NCBI GenBank assembly: GCA_032718475.1
Contig: JAUCBJ010004658.1
Span: 1 to 45,999 of the forward strand
Origin: Nemertoderma westbladi
Taxonomy: Eukaryota > Xenacoelomorpha > Nemertodermatida > Nemertodermatidae
DNA: 45,999 nt
Reading direction: 5' to 3'
Positions within the stretch are counted from its first letter, which is position 1. Each line of letters starts with the position of its first letter. A program made the position numbers and the translations under genes. The notes under the pieces were generated by a model. That model did not search any database, was not told where the DNA came from, and saw nothing but the letters and a program-made list of their open reading frames with translations. Shown one piece after another: positions 10,763 through 22,352 of this stretch.

Positions 10763-10899
10763 GAAATCAATATTCGCATAATTTAGTTTAATTTGTTTCT
10801 GTTTTCTTAATCCCCTAAATAATATAATTTAGTTTATTTTTTTTCTTAATCCTCTTCGAAAAAAAATTAAATTAAATGTGGCCTAAATCAGCCACCGTA
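10757..10899. repeat. Right terminal inverted repeat of the HECT transposon
   Basis: This is the inverse of 4005-4146. It ends GCCACCGTA and is followed immediately by the TCAGGT target duplication at 10900-10905. Confidence 0.92.
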
Positions 10900-10905
10900 T
10901 CAGGT

Positions 10906-13300
10906 AGATAGAAAGAAAGAAATATAGAAATACACCGCACCATTAACTTTTATAATAAAATTTATGTAAAAATAGTGAGAGGGTTATCCACACTAAAATA
11001 GTAGCAACACCCAGTTTCAAACATTATAACATATAGGCCTAATGTTTATACCGGTATGTGATAGGGAAGAGGACACATTGAAACAGAGTCAGGGTCCCAG
11101 TCCCCTTATTTTAAATATGAATCTTAACATTTTTACGTCTGAAGTCCATCTACTTACTCCAGGTATTGTTTGGTATATTTGCATTTTTCTAAAAATAATA
11201 ATAAGAAGACTGGTACAAGGCTGACATAACTTCTGAACTAATCAGGTAGGTAGGTACCAGTACGATTCGAGAGTACAGGTTTTTGGTGATTTATTATATA
11301 TTAGTAATTGGCAATTCATTTAAAGACACAGTGTGCTCGGATGTACTGGGAACTACGTACCGTCGCGGTCACCAGAACAAACTCTTTGGAACTTAATGAA
11401 TTAACTACGTACAGTAATACATAAATAATAACTCAAGTTATCCTGTAGCTGATTATGAAACTGTAACCTGTTCTATGACTGCCGTATATTGTTTTGGTTA
11501 TAGTTACAAGCCACTGTAAGAGTAACCTGCTCAAGTACTTTTTGAAGTACTTTTGTTTATTTTGGAGGTGTCAACCCCCTCCAAATCGATCATTGCGGTT
11601 CCAATGAGCCTAAAGACAATGCAATAGGTGTACCAGAAGTTGGTCACCAGGAGGATAGAAGGCACGCATGCCACATAGCCGCATCAGTTAAAACCTTCCA
11701 CTCATGTATGGGGTATGGCGCCTCTTAGGCTAAACTTTTTCAAATTTTCTGAAGATTTCTTTGCCATGTTTTTGCGCTATTTGAAACATTATTTTGAGGT
11801 ATCAGCAGGATATTTAACTTAGTTATTGCTCAGAATCAGCAAGCCTAAATCTGTAAATGTACTCATACAAAATCATACAGACATATGGAAAACACTGCAA
11901 ACCAGAAATTGATCAGCAGGAAAACAAGGATAGTGCTGAGCATTGAGCTGTATGCTGATTAAATTACTATTCCTCAGTTGGCAACCGAGAAAAGCCACAA
12001 CGCCAGCTTTCTTTCGATTTCTTTCTTTAAAATGACAGGCAGTCCGAGTCCCAGTCTGCCAGTAGTAACCAAAATAATAAACGAGCATGACTGCATGATT
12101 TGGTGAATTGTGTGTTTAAACTGGTAACTTTCTGAATGTGTAGGGGTATTTGGTAAATTATAACATAAACATTCCCGTATGTCTCCCATTCCGACGATTT
12201 TCTTAATCCCCAATCTATGAAAGTTCGCTAACCGAACCCGGAACCACGAACCGATCTCAACTAACCCGCGGACAGCGGACTAACTCATTAAGAGTTCGAG
12301 GTGGTAATGTAATCTGTTTCTATTCGATTATATTACAGGATTATTCGATGAATTTAAGTGCTGATGTCATCAGTACGTGGCGTCGGGGGTGATAGGCTGA
12401 TAGGCCTATTTGCTTATCGCGCCTATCTGCCTAGGCCTATATGTTTGTATATCGGAATTCGATATGGTCTTCTGAGGGACTGCTGGTAGCAACGCTCTAC
12501 CGGCACCGGCCACCTTAATATGCGAAACATCCTCGGTATACCAACCCAACTATTGGCGAAATGGCGACAGTTTACTTACGGCTGTACGGTAAGTTTAGAC
12601 GTTTACGTAACATGCAACCGTACATAAAATACGATACGCTAGTTGCCAGTCAGCCAGCACTTTACGTCGAGTTGGCCTATGGACACGATCATCCGAATAC
12701 TCTGTACATGTGTTTTAAATTAATCGCTAATACTGTAATACAGTACGGTAATAGTGTTGTGATGCTATAATGGAAATGATCTACTGTACTTACTGACAGG
12801 GACAGCCTGTCTTCAGGCATAGTTCCTGAGTTCTGACTCCAACTAAACGAAAGACTAAGCTATACCGTCACACCTAAGCCTATTGAGTATTGAATTGAGC
12901 TCCATTTTCAAGTTCAGATCACATTGTGTCTGCCAACTAGGCCTACTAGGGTACAACTTTTCGCCACATCCGTACAGCCGTATGCATTTGCCGTATCCCT
13001 ATGTACATACTGATTACTGACATACGCGTATGTAATGGATTCCTATGAAGAATAATCCGGGTTTGGCTTTTTGCCGTATATGCACGTAGATGAAATTGTT
13101 CCCGTAGCCTACCGTAGGCTACCGTGCGTAATGTGGGACGTATTTCTGGGGTAAATCTTTTCGACCTACGCGTAGTTCGCAACATTTAGTCATATATCAC
13201 CAGTTACAGAGTTTTAACAATAACTACGCGTAGGTCCTACGCGACCTACGCCTGTACGCGTAGGGGCTACGTATAACTACGCGTAGGTGCTACCCATAAC
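10906..13300. other. Upstream DNA of the duplicated locus, version 1; no gene recognised
   Basis: 10906-10984 matches 42491-42569, and 11128 onward matches 42893 onward, with only small indels and substitutions. Examples are an extra 7 bp near 12088 and a changed stretch at 11539-11590. The stretch 10985-11127 is unique to this version and is replaced by different DNA in version 2. Small frames are either shared by both versions without clear family features or broken in one. A GTAAGT donor-like word follows an ATG at 12561, but a gene could not be established. Confidence 0.7.
13205..13300. repeat. Cluster of CTACGCGTAG palindromes
   Basis: CTACGCGTAG and variants (TACGCGTAGG, CCTACGCGACC, CTACGTATAAC) are packed into under 100 bp. 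The same cluster is longer in version 2 (45915-45999). The repeats are CpG-rich and self-complementary. Confidence 0.8.
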
Positions 13301-13776
13301 TATGCCTATACGTCGTTTATCATTAGTAGGCCTACGTATTCCAAGCGAGTCAGTACTAAAATAAGACACAATACGGTATGTTCAATAAACAACCCACAAC
13401 CATCAAATGCTTTCAACAGTAATGTATCCTATACCGGTATACTCTATGTAGTGGCATACGATAAGACTGCATATTCTTCACTGCATGCGTTGCGGGCGGT
13501 AAAATGTGTTAATAATTAATGTTTAGAGTTCAAAAATAGTTTACAAAGGAAATAGGCCGATGGTTCTTATCGATTCTCTATGCTTTTTATTGCCTTTGTT
13601 CACGATAGGGCAAGGATATACTGTATTTAATATGTTAACCCCTTGAAAAGGGAAGGGGGAGATTGGTTGCACTTGTTATTTAACCAAACAATTTGATTAT
13701 ATGCAGTATTTATCAGCTTTATCAGCTACAGTGACTTTATGGGTGTGAGATATTTACGACAGGTGATCTTGACGGC

Positions 13777-14133
13777 TTGGATCATGTGAGACGGACCCGT
13801 GCGTTTTACTGGAAGATGTGGGCGGGTATCTCAAAGTACTCCTCTTCAACGGACTTACTCGAAGTTATAGATAATAACGGTACGGGCAGCACTGGCCTAG
13901 ACATCGAGCCCCTATACGGGTTCAGGCGTCGCGCGGCCGCTCAGCTGATCGTTAACAGCTGCCACCAACGATGCTGCGACACGCCAAAATGCTGGCGACC
14001 GACTGATACCTGCATATGCAAACTGTGTCACCGCGCTGCGGATACGAACTTACCTTATACAATCTGCGAGGGGATCCCACCAAACACCACATCGTTACAG
14101 AAAGCAATATTTTTAATGACCCTGGAACTCTAA
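13777..14133 (+). CDS. Unrecognised cysteine-rich C-terminal fragment, possibly the 3' end of a LINE
   Basis: The 118-codon frame has a region rich in Cys and His (CHQRCCDTPKCW...CICKLCH) preceded by an R/W-rich stretch. It ends just before (AAT)n at about 14148-14165, which could be the simple-repeat tail of a 5'-truncated non-LTR retroelement. I do not recognise the family. The frame may really begin upstream without an ATG. It is on the opposite strand from the nearby reverse transcriptase fragment. It may also be a chance frame. Confidence 0.3.
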   Translation: MDHVRRTRAFYWKMWAGISKYSSSTDLLEVIDNNGTGSTGLDIEPLYGFRRRAAAQLIVNSCHQRCCDTPKCWRPTDTCICKLCHRAADTNLPYTICEGIPPNTTSLQKAIFLMTLEL

Positions 14134-14612
14134 CACTTTTAATAATAATATGCAATAATAATAATAATTTTAATAACTTTATTTATTTTAATAATTTAGT
14201 AAACCACCTCTTAACAACCTCTAGTTTGTCTGCTAACAACAGTATATTCAACATGCATATTTCATCTTATTTATCCGAATGTTTGGATGATAATTAAATA
14301 ATTCATATTTAAATAATCCAATGGAAACAAAGATACTTGAATCATGAGACGTGAATTTTAAGTTTACTTTTTATTCATCCTGTGTTTGTATGTGAAAGAG
14401 CCGAATATTATTTATTACCATTGCTGTATATAGAGATATGAGTTTCCGATTCTGTTATTCCATTTGTCAGATAATCAGATACCTGACATAAACCGATACT
14501 TGCCTAACAACTCAACCCTACCGGACTGCTGGACCTGAAATGAAAAATCATTGTTATTAGGACTGCTACCGAGATACTCGTAACGGTTGACGATTTCTAT
14601 GGGAGTGTTATT

Positions 14613-15274
14613 CTAGGTAAACTTGTCTGCGCGAGCTAGATGCCCGGCTTTACGGAATTTAATAATTTTAGTTTTCTTTAAGTTTACAGTCATTCCGTTT
14701 AGGAGGCACCAATCATATAACGCATCGAGAGCGCGTTGTAGTTCCTCGCTGTCATCGGAATACAGTGCCAGATCATCTGCGTAGAATATCAGTTTAATAA
14801 ATCGACACACCCTAAGTATTGTGTGGGCGAGATCAGCGATAAATATTATAAAACACGTTGGGGATAGACAATCACCCTGGAGGATTCCGCGAAGTTGCTT
14901 AATGGTTTTCGATAGACGGAGTCTGTCGTATATTCGGATGTCATTGTTTAGTAGATCTTTAATTATACCGTAAATCTTCCCTTTAATACCAAAGTTATAT
15001 AACTTGTAAAGAAGAACTGCCCTTGGGACAACATCAAACGCCTTCCGGAAGTCGACGAACGCGACAAAAACAAATCGCTTGCCGGAGCCAGTTCGCCGGA
15101 AGGACGCCGAGATATCGGCAAGAAGTTGCTCCACCGCGTGGCGAGTAGACCTCCCCTGCATAAATCCGTATTGGACCCCGGGTATTAGGTGGATTACGTG
15201 TAGGCGAATTCGCTTATTAATTATTGATGTAAATAATTTCAGGAGAACCGAGAGGAGAGCGATTCCTCTATAAT
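14613..15274 (-). pseudogene. Non-LTR retrotransposon reverse transcriptase fragment
   Basis: The minus-strand frame covers most of the RT palm and fingers: NYRGIALLSVLLKL, then QYGFMQGRST, motif A FVDFRKAFD, then GILQGDCLSPTCF (motif B), then YADDLALYS (motif C), and TVNLKKTKIIKF. The order and spacing fit LINE-type RTs. The endonuclease, N-terminal RT motifs and C-terminal thumb are absent. Its 5' end is fused at about 15274 to the BEL-family gene fragment, with GCGTGTTGGTGAG shared at the joint, so the first residues of the open frame (before ANYRGI) come from the antisense of that gene. This is a dead fragment, and its clade cannot be named from the sequence. Confidence 0.85.
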
Positions 15275-15805
15275 TAGCGTGTTGGTGAGAGTATTTCAAC
15301 CAAATTTGTTCGTAAATATCTCAGGAACATTAATCCCAACGATCTCAATTCCTATAACTTGATCAACTTCATTCGTCAAGATCCGGAATATGGCGATTTG
15401 TTCATCAACTCTCATCCAGAACTACAGGAAGTTCATAGACGACCCTATGAATATAGAGCCCGAGAACGCGAGTTAGAAAGAACTATCAAACAGAGGAAAT
15501 TTCTTACTACTCACGGTCTACCCACCGCTCTCGTGCAAACGACTCGTCAGGGACCAGTAAGAGCTGCTGTACTGAAACGCGCTCTGAAGGTTGTTCGACC
15601 TCACTCCACTGAGGTTGATATCGATCAACCGGGTACCTCGACCGGCAGATACACCGACCGTAATCCTAAACCTTCCAATGCAATTGTATTGCACCCTTCA
15701 CCCAGGAGTTATAGCCCTCCTAGTAAAGTGGCTCGCACCAAAGAGAAAAGGACTCTTGCTAGCCTCAAAAAACTGCGTAAACGCCATCCGCGTAAGAAAG
15801 ACTAA
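15275..15805 (+). pseudogene. C-terminal fragment of the exonuclease/zinc-knuckle protein, second copy
   Basis: This frame matches the last 175 or so residues of the 878-residue frame at 29207-31843. It runs through FVRKYLRNINPND, LINFIRQDPEYGDLF and YEYRARERELERT, and ends in a very basic tail (SLKKLRKRHPRKKD). About 90% of residues agree over the last 145 positions. In the 74 codons from 15305 I count 28 silent and 7 replacement codon changes against 31343-31564. The zinc knuckles and exonuclease-like region are missing because of the 5' truncation. Confidence 0.85.
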
Positions 15806-15883
15806 CTGTTTAGAGTATTTTTATATTTTAGAAACTGTGATTTTTTATATTTTATAGAATTAAATCCCATTTTCTGGGAGCGG

Positions 15884-17054
15884 TGTAAAAGCTTTTGCGG
15901 ATATAACCAGTCATTTTTCTCCGCAATGAACTGTTTAGTTGTTTTAGCGGACATAACAAGCCATTTTCTCCGCAATGTACCCTGTAGGTGTTTTAGCGAC
16001 ATAACAAGCCATTTTATGCCGCAATACGCCAAATACTCTAAATAGAGTGTGGTTCAGATGACGAAATCTGTCAGCTGATTTGCTGTCGATGTGGAGCTTT
16101 CTTAACTTTCTTTGTTTGGCTCGCTCGACCAATCAGAGCGATTTTCATTTTATTTTGCACAGAAGCCTACGGGAAATCGCGCAATGCATTATGGTCTTTG
16201 TTTACCTTTCTGAGCGAGAACAACTGCTTGGAAATTATTCTGTACTTCTGTGTTGGAAGTTTCAGACTTTGGCCAACATTAGGCGGCTTTGATTATAAAA
16301 AAGTAAATATATTACCTGACTGATGAAACTGCATCTGGCTGCAAACCAAACAAACTGTCTGCACCAATTTCACCGCATTATTTTACTGCTATTTACTGTC
16401 GGTTATTAATTGTTACATGTTGATGGATATGTTGTTATATTTGGAGAATATCGAAAAATAATCATAAAACCCCAATCTTCTTGATTACCAAAGGTTAGAG
16501 AGACCGGTTACCGGTAGCAATTGCGACTTACATTACAGTGGTTTTAGTGTGCATTAAATGCTATTTCATAATCCCTACATGTGTCAGTTGCTATCCTCCT
16601 TATATATTATCAAATTCAGTGACGGTCGCCAGATCAGTGTGCAGCAATGTGAAGTCGTATGCAGTAGTGTGACAGATAATAAAGCATCTCCTAAAGAATG
16701 CGCCATTTACGAAAATCAATAGCCATCTCGTTGTATTTAGTATAAGTCATAACTCTGTTTTATACTTAAAGCGCCACGTCCTAAAGGAACTGTTAATATT
16801 TCCCCGAAAGTGAATAATATTCTCAGAGATTATATAGTAACTATCAATCGAATAATACCGTAGGTCTGCACCGGAATCCCTTCAAAGCATCCGAATCCAG
16901 TCTCCCTTAACTGTGGGTGAATGATAGCGCATAGACTGGCTTCGGCTAATGTTACTTCATGTGCATTAAATAATTGTTATAGGCTAAAGTCGATTTATAA
17001 ACAAGACACCTAAAATTGGCGGGTTAAACTGCTAAAGGTCTGAAAGCGCGAACA
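15884..17054 (+). repeat. 3' LTR of the truncated BEL-family copy (1171 bp)
   Basis: It starts TGTAAAAGCTTTTGCGG after the purine-rich GGGAGCGG and ends GCGCGAACA, as in the three other family LTRs. This copy is the most diverged of the four. It keeps GATAATAAAGC near 16676, which contains AATAAA; the corresponding word is GATAACAAAGC in both LTRs of the complete element. Confidence 0.92.
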
Positions 17055-17082
17055 ATAAGATCTTCATATGTCTTGGTAAGAT

Positions 17083-17207
17083 CTTGGCACCTTTGCTCTA
17101 TGATCTGAGCAGGGTTGGTAACGATCAATGCAGATCTTTGCAGGATTGGTAAGACCACGGCTGATCTCTGGAGTTTTAGTAAGATCAGTGTAGCTCTTTG
17201 CAGAACT
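17083..17207. repeat. Minisatellite of about 31-bp units, four copies
   Basis: TTGGTAAGATC, TTGGTAACGATC, TTGGTAAGACC and TTTAGTAAGATC start successive units that share GATCTTTGCAGGA-like cores. The repeat makes a spurious minus-strand frame with a recurring LQRSA motif. Confidence 0.7.
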
Positions 17208-18741
17208 AATGATATATAACAAAGTTCTGCAAAGATCTTAATAGTTCTCAATCAATAATTAAGAAAAATTTGAAGCATTCTTCTGTTTGCACTGTGGATT
17301 GTTACTATGGGGATATGGCAGTGGGGGATGTAGAACTAACCTAACACATCTTACCTACATATCCTACTATACAACTAAGACCTACTCACCTACTCACCTA
17401 ACATTTCCTATTGTCCCTATCCGTATATCTATTGTGTGGTAATGGTATTATATTTAAGCAGAACAAATTTCAATTTGGTTTTAAGATAAAGCCAATTTAA
17501 CTTTGCATTAATATCAATAAATTTATATTAGATTCATATAAATTAATATAATTACCCTACTTGGCCACCATATTAGATAATTCATATTGAAGTAGATTTA
17601 TAAATTTCTTTGTTTCTATACCTATTAATTGATAATTTATAATTAATTATTGATTGATAATTTCTAACTTGATATTATCATGATATGGACATGATAAGAT
17701 CTGAAAAGATCTTCGTATGATATGTAATATTCTGTAAAACGCTGTGAAAGAGAGTACTCTGGTCGGTCAAATACGGCAAAAAATAATAATCATTGGCCTC
17801 TGCCAATGGTGTTTTAAAATTTGGGTACGCTGCATTTGGCTTGCCAATTGTGGATGGCATGGTTATAACAAAATACATTTACCAAGCTTGCATAGCATCT
17901 CAATGTGCAGTTTCAATGCAGCAGGCCGATTATAGTACTGTACAGTAGTAATTGCTTATGAATAGTCCGCCTGCTATTCGTGTGCATCGAACTGCACTAG
18001 CGCGCCATCTAGACATCTAGAGGTTTTAAGAGTTTATTTTATTTGGAACAGTGGAGCACTTTATAAAAACCTTACACTACTTCGACCCCTCTTTCCATTC
18101 CTTACATGATTTCAACGTCCAATCAAATAATAACTTATTACCAATCCCAGGTGTTAATGCAAGAGGTGTTCCTAGTAGTGTAAGGATTGGGAATACGCGC
18201 CCGGCTTAACTTTGTAATTAATCTGTATCTTTGAGTAAGGTTTGTTTGGAAAACCGAGATTTCGTGATTTTTCCTAAAATTTAATGGGTTATCCAACAAA
18301 GCAAACGCCATTTACATGGTCATGTTAGTTTTCGTGCTGTGCTCCCTTTCTGGCACCCATCTCCAGTAGTTTCGTACTAAGATTTTCAATAGTTTTCATA
18401 ATTCACTAAAAATTAATTATATTAAAAAATTAATTTAAAATTAATTAAAATTAATTTATTTGCAATATATAGCGGTTTTTTTGGATGCTGAAAGCGATTA
18501 TAGAACTGCAATATTATTATTTATTTATTATTATTATATATTCGTGAAATTTTTTGGTAATTTTCAAAGTGTCACCTGGGGTACGAATAAAACAAGTAGT
18601 GCAAATATGTTAGTCAAAAATCACGTCAACAGCTTAAGTTCATTCAAATTTCGCATCCTTCCTGTTGGTACATGACTTGAATTTGCATAACTCAATGCAA
18701 TGATGTTGATGTTTGTTTTGTAGGCAGATACAGAGTGAGTA
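17208..18741. other. AT-rich stretch, nothing recognised
   Basis: No coding frame with family resemblance was seen. It contains alternating TTAATTAAAATTAATTT near 18400-18465. The part from 18675, continuing to 19075, is also found inverted near 33803-33960. Confidence 0.5.
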
Positions 18742-18962
18742 CAAAACAAAGACCCAACACCCAATTATAAAGACCTGCATAATCATCTAACATGTGTTAA
18801 CTTTCGTTTATTGTTTTGGTTCCCCCAACACGCCTCAATAACGTGTTCCTTTACTAACCTGTTTCTTTAAATAGCAATGGTACTTATCGCTCTTATGGAC
18901 CTAACGCGACTTCACCTCTTTGTTTTGTACAGAACAGGCAGTAGTCATGGGTCTTTGTTTTG
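18742..18962. mobile_element. Small TA-flanked MITE (221 bp)
   Basis: The 15-bp inverted ends CAAAACAAAGACCCA (18742-18756) and TGGGTCTTTGTTTTG (18948-18962) are perfect and are flanked by TA on both sides, as for Tc1/mariner-type MITEs. It interrupts a dispersed repeat whose related inverse copy near 33890-33930 lacks it. Confidence 0.65.
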
Positions 18963-19268
18963 TACTCAACCGGCATATACATGTTGTTGGTTTACAATTG
19001 CGATACAGCAGAGATAGAGTGAGAGAGGATATATTATGGAGCTGGTAGAACATGCATCCAATCAGGTACAGTATTACCATATCCTCTTCATCTAACAGCC
19101 ACCCCAGACCTATGGGAGAAGATACATTGATGATGTGATGAGTACTAAGCTTATATACGATTGGTAGTTGGCTCTGGATAGGTGTCTCTCTTTAAACAAT
19201 ATTTATAAGGTGGCAGCAAGGTTGACTCGATTTCTCCATGTTTTGAACTGAAAAGACGATACCGAAGC

Positions 19269-20455
19269 TGTAAAAGCTTTTGCAGAATTAGCCGGTTATT
19301 TTCCCCGCAAAGTACTCTGTAGGTGTTTTAACGGACATAAAAAGCCGTTTCCTTACTGTACCGGTGTTTTAGTGGACATAAAAAGCCATTTCTTCTGTAT
19401 GTGTACCTTAGTGGACATAACTAGCAATTCTATGTCGCAATAGCTAGAATTCTCTTGAAACAGTGTAGTTACTATGACGACAGCTAACAGCTGATCTGTA
19501 CACGTGTAGTTTTTTCCTTGTTCTCCGTTGTTTCTTTGTTTGGCCAACCAATCAGAGCGATTCTCCTGCTATTTTGTACAGAAACCTCCGGGAAGTCGCG
19601 CAATGCATTATGGGTCAATGTTTACCTTTTTTCCTGAGCCCAGAACACCGCCTTTGGAACCTCTGTGTTTTCAGGCTTTAGCCCAACATTAGTAGGCTCG
19701 ATCATAGAAACGTATATCTGTTATCTTAACAAATCAATCATAACATAACTCACCTTATCATATTGTCAACTACAAACACCGCATTTTTACTGCTATTTAC
19801 TGTCGGTTATTGGTTATATCAGTTGATGGAATATTATTATATTTGGAATATCGATAAATAATTATAAAACCCTCAATCTTCTTGATATACTGAAGGTAAG
19901 AGACCGGTTACATATAACAGTTGTGACTCACATTAAAGTGGTTTTGGAGTGAATCTAATGCTATTTCATAGGCACTACATGTGTTGGTTGCTGTTCTCTT
20001 TATATGTGACTAAAATTAGTCAAGGTCGGCAGATCGGTGTGCAGTATTGTGCAGTAGTGTGTATGATTGTGACTGATAACAAAGCATCTCCTAAAGAATG
20101 CGCTATATACGTGAATCCGTAGCCATCCCGTTGTGTCTAGTTTAAGTCATAACTCTGTTTACATATTTAGAGCGCCACGTCCTAAAGGAACTGTTAATAT
20201 TTCCCGAAAGTGAATAATATTTGTCAGAGATTATATATTAACGATCAGTAGAATAATACAGTAGGCCTACATCGCAATAAGGTTGAGCTTCCGAATCCAG
20301 TCTCCCGGGTATATCCAGCGGGTGAATGGTCGCGCATAGACTGGCTTCGGCTAATGTAGTGTATCAAATACTCGTCATAGGCTAAAGTCGATTTATTATC
20401 TAGAAGACATCCAAATTTGGCAGGTTAAACTGCTAAAGGTCTGAAAGCGCGAACA
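19269..20455 (+). repeat. 5' LTR (1187 bp)
   Basis: It begins TGTAAAAGCTTTTGC and ends GCGCGAACA, with TG...CA termini. It contains a CCAAT box at 19546-19555 and a TTTATATGTGAC word near 20000 that could serve as a TATA-like element. No tRNA-complementary primer-binding site could be recognised directly downstream. Confidence 0.95.
19546..19555 (-). promoter_or_regulatory. NF-Y-type CCAAT box in the LTR
   Basis: AACCAATCAG reads exactly as the NF-Y consensus. It is kept in the 3' LTR (32199-32208), and a one-base variant (GACCAATCAG) occurs in the LTR of the truncated copy near 16129. The same ten bases form the core of each unit in the HECT transposon arrays. Its role in LTR promoter activity is inferred. 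Confidence 0.45.
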
Positions 20456-22352
20456 ATAACAGATATTGCTTCTTTATTGCAGCGTAGGCAATAAAGCTGA
20501 AGTACCGGTCAACCGGTACCCCGTAGGCCTAACTACCCGGACCGGTACTTACAGCAGTACAGGTACAGCAGTATTATGCGATTGTGATATTGTATACCGG
20601 TAGGCCTTAATATTTAATCAGGGACGGCCGCCCTGGTTTTTTATTGAGATTTTACTTATTTCTGTCAGGTTTTATTTATTTGTAGGTTAATATTGAGCAG
20701 AAGACGTGTAAGCCTGCTCAGATTGTATAGATAATTTGTAGGCTGGACTGTTGTCTGACTGTTGTTAAGTCTGAAGAGATTGTAGTGTGTGTAGAGCGTA
20801 TGTCGGAAAAAGTACTAGTTAGGAACGTAGGGGCTTCCAGTGCTGTGAGGTAAATCCCCTTGAAAGAATAAGTCATACTACTCAGTTAGAACGCATACTA
20901 ACTAACCATTTCGGAGTCTGCATATACTGTGGTTTATTTAGGCTTGATAGTAGTCTGCCAGCGTTTGGTCTGTACTTTGTTTGTGTAGTCTGTAAAGGTC
21001 GCGTAATATTTATTATTCAGAGTTTATGCGATTATTCGCAACATTCATACCCCAAGTTTATTCCTACAGTAATTGTGCTTGTTATATATACCGTTATAGT
21101 TAAACTAACCCCGGTACTACATCAGGGCTGCTCGGCGTAGGTAAAGACTGGTGATTTTGTGCCCCGGTCACTCCAGCAGATACCGTGGTTCTTTTGGCTG
21201 TACAAGTATTTTTAACTACTGATTATTGGTTGTATAAGTACTTGTACCTAATTTAGGGTTTAGTGTACAGTGCTTTCCGAAGGTAATTAGTGTGTAGGCA
21301 GTATATTTGTGTTGTAAAGAGGTTAATAGGCACGTTGGTTCTGGTAGACCGCGGTAATTAACTTCTAGGTAGGAACACTCCGTGATACATAACGTAGTAC
21401 TTATAGCGATACGGCTATAAGTCGTCAGACGGTGGTATTTTTCCTATCTGGACAACGCAATATATTTACTACTACTTATTATTTTCAAATACCGTAGTAT
21501 CCTGTCCGTTGTAATAACCAGATATTCTAACCCTTTGTTAGGCTGGTTTGTAGACTTCTTGTAAAATTACCCTAAAAATTCGTACGTGTAATTTTTGTGT
21601 TTATTTAGAGATTGTAATCTCACCCCGAATTGTACGTAACTAGTAGTATTAAGTAACTTAGGTAAATTAGAATTATTCGTTTTAGTGTCCAACAAGTAGC
21701 ACTTCGCTGAGAGCGTACAGCTTCTGTGCAGTGACTCCTTCCTAGAAATAATAACATTTATTTCGAATATTGACAAAAACCCATTAAAACGGGTATATAT
21801 ATTATAAATCAACTCAAACCGATTTATAAAATAGTAGGCCTGTCTTACAACAATTAGGTCTAAATATCAGTTGGACTACTGCTTAAATAACGGTAATAAA
21901 GTAAAGTAAAGTAACCAAGTAACCCCTAAAATTCAGAAATTCAATTATTTAAAATAATTGACATACCGGTATTTACAATAGGCTTATTATATTTATTTCT
22001 ATAAATTTAGGCTAAATTATATACCGGTATTCTGTAATTAATTCTAGTCTGTAATTATACTTATATATATACATTATAAGTGTAAGCTGTATACCGGTAT
22101 TCACGATAGGCCTATCATATATTTATATATATTTGCGCTGAAATTATATACCAGTATTCTGTGACAAACCTAGTCTGTAATAATACTTATATATATACTA
22201 TAAGCATACTGGTATTCTAATATATTGTATATATATTACGTTACACTGAGTAACGATATCGGTAATTAATTACTAGGCTAACAGTTGATACTGAATTACT
22301 AGACTTGCTTTAACTGTAATATAGCAGTAGGCATTCAACTGTACAAATAAAC
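20456..22352. other. 5' leader of the BEL-family element
   Basis: This is a 1.9-kb untranslated leader between the LTR and gag with no convincing coding frame. It is rich in ACCGGTA and AGGCCTA palindromes. A tandem duplication with a period of about 124 bp lies at 21965-22212. A classic primer-binding site is not visible. Confidence 0.7.
21965..22212. repeat. Leader duplication with a period of about 124 bp
   Basis: Two diverged copies share TATACCGGTATTC, ATAGGC, TAAATTATATACC, TATTCTGT, CTAGTCTGTAAT and ATACTTATATATATAC in the same order. Confidence 0.75.

Larger units (their letters stand above)
4005..10899. mobile_element. 6.9-kb TIR transposon carrying a HECT gene and an integrase remnant
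   Basis: Perfect 6-bp duplications TCAGGT flank the element (3999-4004 and 10900-10905). Both ends begin TACGGTGGCTGATTTAGG, and about 140 bp of terminal sequence is inverted and roughly 95% identical (4005-4146 against 10757-10899). Internal to these lie inverted arrays of 41-43 bp units. The cargo is a convergent pair: a plus-strand HECT-domain gene and a minus-strand 3' fragment of a DDE integrase. The truncated integrase suggests this copy is non-autonomous. The ends do not match a superfamily I can name with confidence; Ginger-like integrase transposons are the nearest idea. It sits in the right border of the HINE-like element and is absent from version 2. Confidence 0.93.
15275..17054 (+). 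mobile_element. 5'-truncated second copy of the BEL-family element (3' gene end plus LTR)
   Basis: 15275-15883 aligns with 31313-31921 of the full element, and 15884-17054 aligns with its LTR. The 5' end is cut at the RT fragment with GCGTGTTGGTGAG at the joint. The next bases after the LTR (ATAAG) would be one half of a target duplication whose partner is lost. Confidence 0.9.

Noticed and set aside
12535-12592. ATG followed by a strong GTAAGT donor word, also near 44292-44318
   Set aside because: It could be a first exon, but the two versions differ by 9 bp at the donor and no second exon could be linked.
20456-20500. Primer-binding site after the 5' LTR
   Set aside because: No TGG-starting stretch resembling a tRNA 3' end is visible directly after GAACA, so no call was made.
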